Positions 6,622-10,871 of a stretch of DNA of 10,871 nt are shown piece by piece (within the stretch, counting starts at the first letter, position 1; every line of letters begins with the position of its first letter). The position numbers and the translations under genes are program-made. The notes beneath the pieces are model-generated. The model had not been told where the DNA came from, searched no databases, and was given only the letters and a program-made list of their open reading frames with translations. The DNA is from Candidatus Paenalcaligenes intestinipullorum (GTDB lineage Bacteria; Pseudomonadota; Gammaproteobacteria; Burkholderiales; Burkholderiaceae_B): contig DWUQ01000020.1 in the NCBI GenBank assembly GCA_019120675.1, forward strand, positions 1 through 10,871. Reading direction: 5' to 3'.

Positions 6622-6639
6622 AGTGTGCCTTTTGGGTTA

Positions 6640-9084
6640 TTAGGGATTAATGAAGCTTGGCTCGGCCGCTTGCGGGGCGTTATTGCCTTGGGGCAGCGTG
6701 CGCAGCAGCTCATTAATGGCGTCATCAGGGGCTTCTTCTTGACCTAGGTCATCAAAGGCACTGGGCAGTCCGACCCGCTCAATAGCTTTGCCGGGAGGAA
6801 ACTCATCGTAATAGAAATCACCGTTGATGCGGCTGAGCCCTTTGGGTAAATCGCCAAGCGATTTTTGAGAAAAAGCACTTAAAGGTTCGCGCATGGCATT
6901 GATCCAGATGGGTAAGGCCGCACCGCCACCGGTTTCGCCCGAGCCCAACGAGCGTGGACGATCAAAGCCCATCCAAGCAATGCCGACCAGGTCGGGGGTA
7001 TAGCCCGCAAACCACGCGTCGTGAGAGTCGTTGGTGGTACCCGTTTTACCCGCAATATCGTTACGTTTTAAGGTGGAGGACGCCCGAGCACCCGTACCGT
7101 ATGTGGCCACACCACGTAATAAATCGTTCATCACGTAGGCGGTGCGTGGGTCGATAGCTTGAGCGGTCATATCACCGGCTTTTGGTGGATCGGCACGGCG
7201 AATCACTTCACCTTTGCTGTTGGTGACGTAATCGATTAAATACGGATCGACCTTGTAGCCGCCATTGGCAAAGACTGCATACCCGCCCGCTAATTGATAA
7301 GGGGTCACACTGCCAGCGCCTAAGGCTACCGGGAGTACTGCAGGCTGACGTTCGGGATCAAACCCAAAGCGCGTAACGAAATCCTGTACGTACTGAGGCC
7401 CCACAGCTTGCATGATACGAATGGATACCATGTTTTTGGATTTGTACAGACCTTGCCGCATGGTCAGCATCGGCTCGTAACGCCCACCGTAGTTTTTCGG
7501 CGACCACGCGCGTGAGCCGGTTTGCTCGCGCGTCAGGCGGAAAGGCTGATCGGAGATTTGTGTCGCGGGGGTTAGGCCCTTTTCAAGTGCAGAGGCGTAC
7601 ACAAATGGTTTGAACGCAGAACCAGGCTGACGCCATGCTTGGGTCACACGGTTAAATTTACCATCCGAAAAATGAAAGCCTCCTACCATGGCTTTGATGG
7701 CACCTGTGTTGGGGTCGAGGGAAACAAATGCCGCTTGCACCGCTGGCATATTGATGACTTCCCAGTAGTCCTCGGGGTTATAAAACACGTACACAATGGA
7801 GCCACGACGGATACGGGTTTTGTCATTGGCTTTGGGGGTGAGCCCACGCGCCACAATATTGAGGGCACGCTTTTCGGTGATCTCGATGGTTTCCTCGGGG
7901 GAGCGCGCCACCACGATTTTGTCGGGGCTGGCCGACAGCACGACCCCCGTCAGTAAATCACCAGTATCAGGGTGTTCACGTTGTGCTTCGCTGAGGAGTT
8001 CGGCAAATTTCTCGGTATCGTCTTCGATATTGTCAGGCAATTCGATAAAGCCTTCGGGCCCAGGGAAAGGCATACGACGCGTGTAGGTCAGCACGCCATC
8101 GCGCACACTGCGGTAGGCGGCCTCTTGGTCTTTGGAGTTAATGGTGGTGTACACATTAAAACCATGCGAGTAGATATTGTCTTTGAATTCGCTGTGTAGC
8201 AGTTGACGGGCAAGCTCCGCTACGTATTCGCCATGAATGGCGTAGCCCCCAGCAGGCGTGCCCGGTGCCGAGCGCAATAGGATGTCTTGCTCGATTGCCG
8301 TATCGTATTGCGCCTGGTCGATATAATTCAGGTTTAGCATACGCTTCAATACCACCAATTGCTGGCGTTTGGCTTCGTTAAAGTTGGCAATGGGGTTGTA
8401 GCGTGAGGGCGCACGCGGTATGCCTGCCAGCATGGCGGCTTCGGCCAAAGTGGTTTCATTCAAAGGCTTACCAAAATAGGTGCGTGCCGCGGCATTAAAG
8501 CCATAGGCGCGATGCCCCAGATAAATCTGGTTCATGTAGAGCTCAAGGATTTGGTCCTTAGTGAGCGTGGCTTCGATTTTGTAGGTGAGCAGCAGCTCGT
8601 AAAACTTACGCGTATAGGTTTTCTCGGATGAGAGGTAAAAATTTCGGGCTAACTGCATCGTAATGGTACTGGCCCCTTGGGACTTACGCCCTTTGGCCAG
8701 ATTCGCCAACGCGGCACGCGCCACACCACGGTAATCAATTCCACCGTGTTGATAGAAACGATCGTCCTCGGCGGCAAGAATCGCTGCCTTCATGGTGTCG
8801 GGGATTTCATCAAAACGCAGTACATTGCGGCGCTCTTCGCCAAATTCGCCAATGAGTACTTTGTCTGCGGTATAAATACGAAGGGGTACGCGTGGCCGAT
8901 AGTCGGTCATGGCAGTCAGATCGGGTAAGTTGGGCCACGCAATGGCTAAGGCCAAGGCGACCAGCAACACACCACAGGCCGCCACGGCCGCAGCAATAAT
9001 GGTCGATTTCATTAAAAATCGAACCAACCAGGAACCCGCGGAATGGGGGCGATTTTGCGAAGGGGTTTGGGCAGAAGAACTCAT
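6640..9084 (-). CDS. mrcA: Penicillin-binding protein 1A, bifunctional glycosyltransferase/transpeptidase
   Basis: This class A PBP polymerises lipid II into glycan strands and cross-links the peptides in the periplasm. From the ATG at 9084 it has 814 residues: a short cytoplasmic tail, one membrane anchor at about 25-50, a GT51 domain with catalytic E106 in EDDRFYQHGGID and the motifs GASTITMQLARN, then IEATLTKDQILELYMNQIYL and AAMLAGIPRAPSRYNP, an intervening OB-like insert, and a transpeptidase domain with SAFK (S489, K492), SKN (S549-N551) and KTGTT (K680). All catalytic motifs are intact and length is normal. An in-frame TTG at 9105 would add seven residues; neither start has a clear Shine-Dalgarno sequence and ATG is preferred. 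The gene is also called ponA. It is divergent from aroK and leads into lptM and lysA. Confidence 0.96.
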   Translation of the reverse strand: MSSSAQTPSQNRPHSAGSWLVRFLMKSTIIAAAVAACGVLLVALALAIAWPNLPDLTAMTDYRPRVPLRIYTADKVLIGEFGEERRNVLRFDEIPDTMKAAILAAEDDRFYQHGGIDYRGVARAALANLAKGRKSQGASTITMQLARNFYLSSEKTYTRKFYELLLTYKIEATLTKDQILELYMNQIYLGHRAYGFNAAARTYFGKPLNETTLAEAAMLAGIPRAPSRYNPIANFNEAKRQQLVVLKRMLNLNYIDQAQYDTAIEQDILLRSAPGTPAGGYAIHGEYVAELARQLLHSEFKDNIYSHGFNVYTTINSKDQEAAYRSVRDGVLTYTRRMPFPGPEGFIELPDNIEDDTEKFAELLSEAQREHPDTGDLLTGVVLSASPDKIVVARSPEETIEITEKRALNIVARGLTPKANDKTRIRRGSIVYVFYNPEDYWEVINMPAVQAAFVSLDPNTGAIKAMVGGFHFSDGKFNRVTQAWRQPGSAFKPFVYASALEKGLTPATQISDQPFRLTREQTGSRAWSPKNYGGRYEPMLTMRQGLYKSKNMVSIRIMQAVGPQYVQDFVTRFGFDPERQPAVLPVALGAGSVTPYQLAGGYAVFANGGYKVDPYLIDYVTNSKGEVIRRADPPKAGDMTAQAIDPRTAYVMNDLLRGVATYGTGARASSTLKRNDIAGKTGTTNDSHDAWFAGYTPDLVGIAWMGFDRPRSLGSGETGGGAALPIWINAMREPLSAFSQKSLGDLPKGLSRINGDFYYDEFPPGKAIERVGLPSAFDDLGQEEAPDDAINELLRTLPQGNNAPQAAEPSFINP

Positions 9085-9121
9085 TGCAGGGTATTTTAAG
9101 CCCAACGAGGCAAAGACTTGG

Positions 9122-9194
9122 AGTTAAGCATTAGCTTTATGTAACCGAATAATTCTAACAAGAGTGCCTACTTCACGTAAGCTAATGGGATAAT
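9122..9194. promoter_or_regulatory. Divergent PBP1A/aroK promoter region with inverted repeat
   Basis: A perfect 9-bp inverted repeat, CATTAGCTT (9129-9137) and AAGCTAATG (9179-9187), has arm centres 50 bp apart. On the plus strand the right arm ends in TG, followed by one base and GATAAT (9189-9194), an extended -10 pattern for aroK. On the minus strand the left arm also ends in TG, followed by one base and TTAACT (complement of 9122-9127), a weaker -10-like hexamer for PBP1A. No good -35 was found on either strand. The arms may be promoter parts, a regulator site, or both. Confidence 0.42.
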
Positions 9195-9200
9195 ACACAA

Positions 9201-9812
9201 ATGAACGCTTCTTTACCTATTGAACTCATGCATTTTGAACCGTTGCCTCTAATTACTGAGGCCGAATTAAAGGAATTGTCGCACCCCCACCGCAAACCGT
9301 TGTTTTTGGTGGGGATGATGGGGGCGGGTAAAACCACGCTCGGGCGACACTTAGCCCGTCATCTGGATCGCGAATTTATGGACTTAGACCACGAGCTGGA
9401 GCACCGCTGTGGGGTGAGTATCGCCGATATCTTTGACATCGAAGGCGAAGCAGGGTTTCGCAAACGAGAAACTGCTGCCCTGGATCACTGCACCCGTTTG
9501 CCTGGTATTGTACTGGCTACTGGAGGCGGCGCGGTTTTAGCACCTGAAAATCGTGCGTATTTAAAACAACGCGGCTTGGTGGTGTATTTGCGTGCCAGCG
9601 CCGACGAGCTTTACAAGCGTGTGGCCCGAGACAAAAATCGACCATTGTTACAAACCGCTAACCCTCAGCAGCGTCTTATTGAACTCTTGGCACAACGCGA
9701 AGCGCTTTATGCTGAGGTGGCGGACATCATTTTTGATACCACCGCAATCGGTGCGGTGCCAACGGTGGTCAAACAGCTCTTAGAATTACTTAAACAACAC
9801 GAGGTTAGTTAA
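9201..9812 (+). CDS. aroK: Shikimate kinase
   Basis: AroK phosphorylates shikimate with ATP to shikimate 3-phosphate, the fifth step towards chorismate, in the cytoplasm. The 203-residue product has the Walker A motif GMMGAGKTT at 38-46, the shikimate-binding MDLD segment (D63 as the likely substrate aspartate), the GFRKRE segment with R87, the glycine-rich ATGGGAV at 106-112, and the lid region RDKNRPLL at 143-150. It is about 30 residues longer at the N-terminus than the E. coli enzyme; the extension is not hydrophobic. The ATG at 9201 is preceded only by GGGA at spacing 10, which overlaps a possible -10 box, so the message could be leaderless. An internal ATG at 9228 would shorten the extension. 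The stop overlaps the aroB start, so the two are translationally coupled. Confidence 0.95.
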   Translation: MNASLPIELMHFEPLPLITEAELKELSHPHRKPLFLVGMMGAGKTTLGRHLARHLDREFMDLDHELEHRCGVSIADIFDIEGEAGFRKRETAALDHCTRLPGIVLATGGGAVLAPENRAYLKQRGLVVYLRASADELYKRVARDKNRPLLQTANPQQRLIELLAQREALYAEVADIIFDTTAIGAVPTVVKQLLELLKQHEVS

Positions 9813-10871
9813 TGAGTATTGTGCAGGTTAACACTCCAGGTGGCCGTTATCCGATTCATGTGGCCACGGGTCGTTTGGATGCGCTCGGCCATAGCATTCC
9901 CGAAGACGTCACCACGATTGCTCTAATTAGCAACCCTACCGTTATGGCTCTATATGGTACGCGAGTACTCAACGCCTTACGCAGTACCGGCAAGCGTGTG
10001 GTCGAAGTCATCATTCCCGATGGCGAAGCCTACAAAAACTGGGAAACCCTCAATCAAATTTTCGATGTGTTGTTAGGCGAGCGTTTGGACCGCAAAGCAC
10101 TCATTGTTGCCTTTGGGGGCGGCGTGGTGGGCGACATCAGTGGTTTTGCAGCGGCATCGTTTATGCGGGGCATCCGTTTTTTACAAGTGCCCACCACCTT
10201 GTTGTCGCAAGTGGATTCCTCAGTAGGGGGCAAAACGGCCATCAATCATCCCTTAGGCAAAAATATGATTGGGGCCTTTTATCAGCCCATCGCGGTAGAA
10301 ATCGATATTGCTGTGCTGCAAAGCTTACCCAAACGTGAGGTGGCAGCGGGTTTGGCCGAAGTCATCAAATACGGCTTAATTTACGACGCTGAGTTTTTTG
10401 TGTGGTGCGAGCAAAACGCCCAAGCGCTCACCGAACTCGAGCCCGAGGCCATTCGTTATGCGGTGCAACGCTCATGCGAGGTCAAAGCCGAGGTCGTGTC
10501 TGCCGATGAGCGTGAGTCCGGCTTGCGTGCTATTTTGAATTTAGGCCATACCTTTGGGCATGCGATTGAAGCCGGTTTGGGCTATGGTGAATGGCTGCAT
10601 GGCGAAGCGGTGGGCTGCGGTATGGTGATGGCGGCCGAGCTCTCTGCCGAGTTGCATGGTTTACCAGCAAGCGAGGTAGAGCGAGTGCGCAAACTTGTTG
10701 CCGCCATTGGTTGCCCAACTGAACCCCCACAGTGGCCGGCCCAAAAATGGATCGACTTAATGGGCATCGATAAAAAAGCCGAGGGCGGTCAGCTTCGCTT
10801 TATTGTGATGCCGGAAATAGGTCGCAGTCATGTCGAGGCCGTGCCCGCAGAAGTGGTGACTACAGTATTGC
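9812..10871 (+). CDS. aroB: 3-dehydroquinate synthase (lacks the last few codons)
   Basis: AroB converts DAHP to 3-dehydroquinate, the second step of the shikimate pathway, using NAD and a divalent metal. The frame starts at ATG 9812 within TAATG, sharing one base with the aroK stop, and stays open to the window end for 353 codons, so only a handful of C-terminal residues should be missing. Motifs are the NAD-binding GGGVVGD at 102-108, the VPTTLLSQVDSSVGGKTAIN segment with NMIGAFYQP after it, and the metal ligands E183 (GLAEVIKYG), H246 (LNLGHTFGHAIE) and H263 (HGEAVGCGM). Spacing of the three ligands matches the family. Two steps of one pathway encoded back to back, with overlapping codons, fits the usual aroKB arrangement. 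Confidence 0.97.
   Translation, partial: MSIVQVNTPGGRYPIHVATGRLDALGHSIPEDVTTIALISNPTVMALYGTRVLNALRSTGKRVVEVIIPDGEAYKNWETLNQIFDVLLGERLDRKALIVAFGGGVVGDISGFAAASFMRGIRFLQVPTTLLSQVDSSVGGKTAINHPLGKNMIGAFYQPIAVEIDIAVLQSLPKREVAAGLAEVIKYGLIYDAEFFVWCEQNAQALTELEPEAIRYAVQRSCEVKAEVVSADERESGLRAILNLGHTFGHAIEAGLGYGEWLHGEAVGCGMVMAAELSAELHGLPASEVERVRKLVAAIGCPTEPPQWPAQKWIDLMGIDKKAEGGQLRFIVMPEIGRSHVEAVPAEVVTTVL

Noticed and set aside
7639..7956. 105-codon plus-strand frame inside the PBP1A gene
   Set aside because: It is antisense to an intact PBP1A coding region with all catalytic motifs, so it is a shadow frame.
1..10871. Mobile elements, CRISPR arrays, tRNA or rRNA genes, defence or secretion systems
   Set aside because: I looked for terminal inverted repeats, transposase motifs, regularly spaced repeats and structural RNA signatures and saw none. 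The window is continuous housekeeping sequence.

Overview
This window looks like a conserved housekeeping stretch from a betaproteobacterium, most likely of the Alcaligenaceae/Burkholderiales type. The reasons are the cytochrome c4 gene followed by a System II cytochrome c maturation pair (ResB plus CcsA), the lysA-lptM-PBP1A cluster, and the divergent aroK-aroB pair, at moderate GC. Genus is not resolved. I saw no insertion sequence, phage gene, CRISPR array, tRNA or rRNA, and none of the recognisable genes looks broken.

Layout, left to right. Positions 1-155 (minus) hold the first 51 codons of the ribosome-assembly GTPase EngB/YihA. A divergent intergenic region with a TATAAT box leads into a plus-strand block: periplasmic di-heme cytochrome c4 (319-1020), a strong hairpin, then resB (1227-3344) and ccsA (3357-4715). 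ResB and CcsA form the cytochrome c synthetase that moves heme across the membrane and attaches it to CxxCH motifs, so the block encodes a substrate next to its maturation machinery. A gap of about 460 bp (4716-5178) separates this from a minus-strand block read right to left: PBP1A (about 9084 to 6640), the small lipoprotein LptM (6621-6469) and diaminopimelate decarboxylase LysA (6444-5179). The gap holds one clear bidirectional terminator, a second imperfect one, an unexplained inverted repeat and the probable lysA terminator. PBP1A polymerises and cross-links peptidoglycan, LysA makes lysine from the peptidoglycan precursor meso-diaminopimelate, and LptM assists assembly of the LPS transport translocon, so this is an envelope cluster. 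A 95-116 bp divergent promoter region leads to aroK (9201-9812) and aroB (9812 to the window end, incomplete), two shikimate-pathway enzymes overlapping by one base.

The less ordinary signals are small. Two short leader ORFs with better Shine-Dalgarno sequences than the genes they precede lie before cytochrome c4 and resB. CcsA appears to carry an extra transmembrane hairpin. The ponA/aroK spacer has a 9-bp inverted repeat whose arms each sit one base before a -10-like hexamer, and aroK may be leaderless. lysA has no visible Shine-Dalgarno sequence. I found no convincing previously undescribed multi-gene system.
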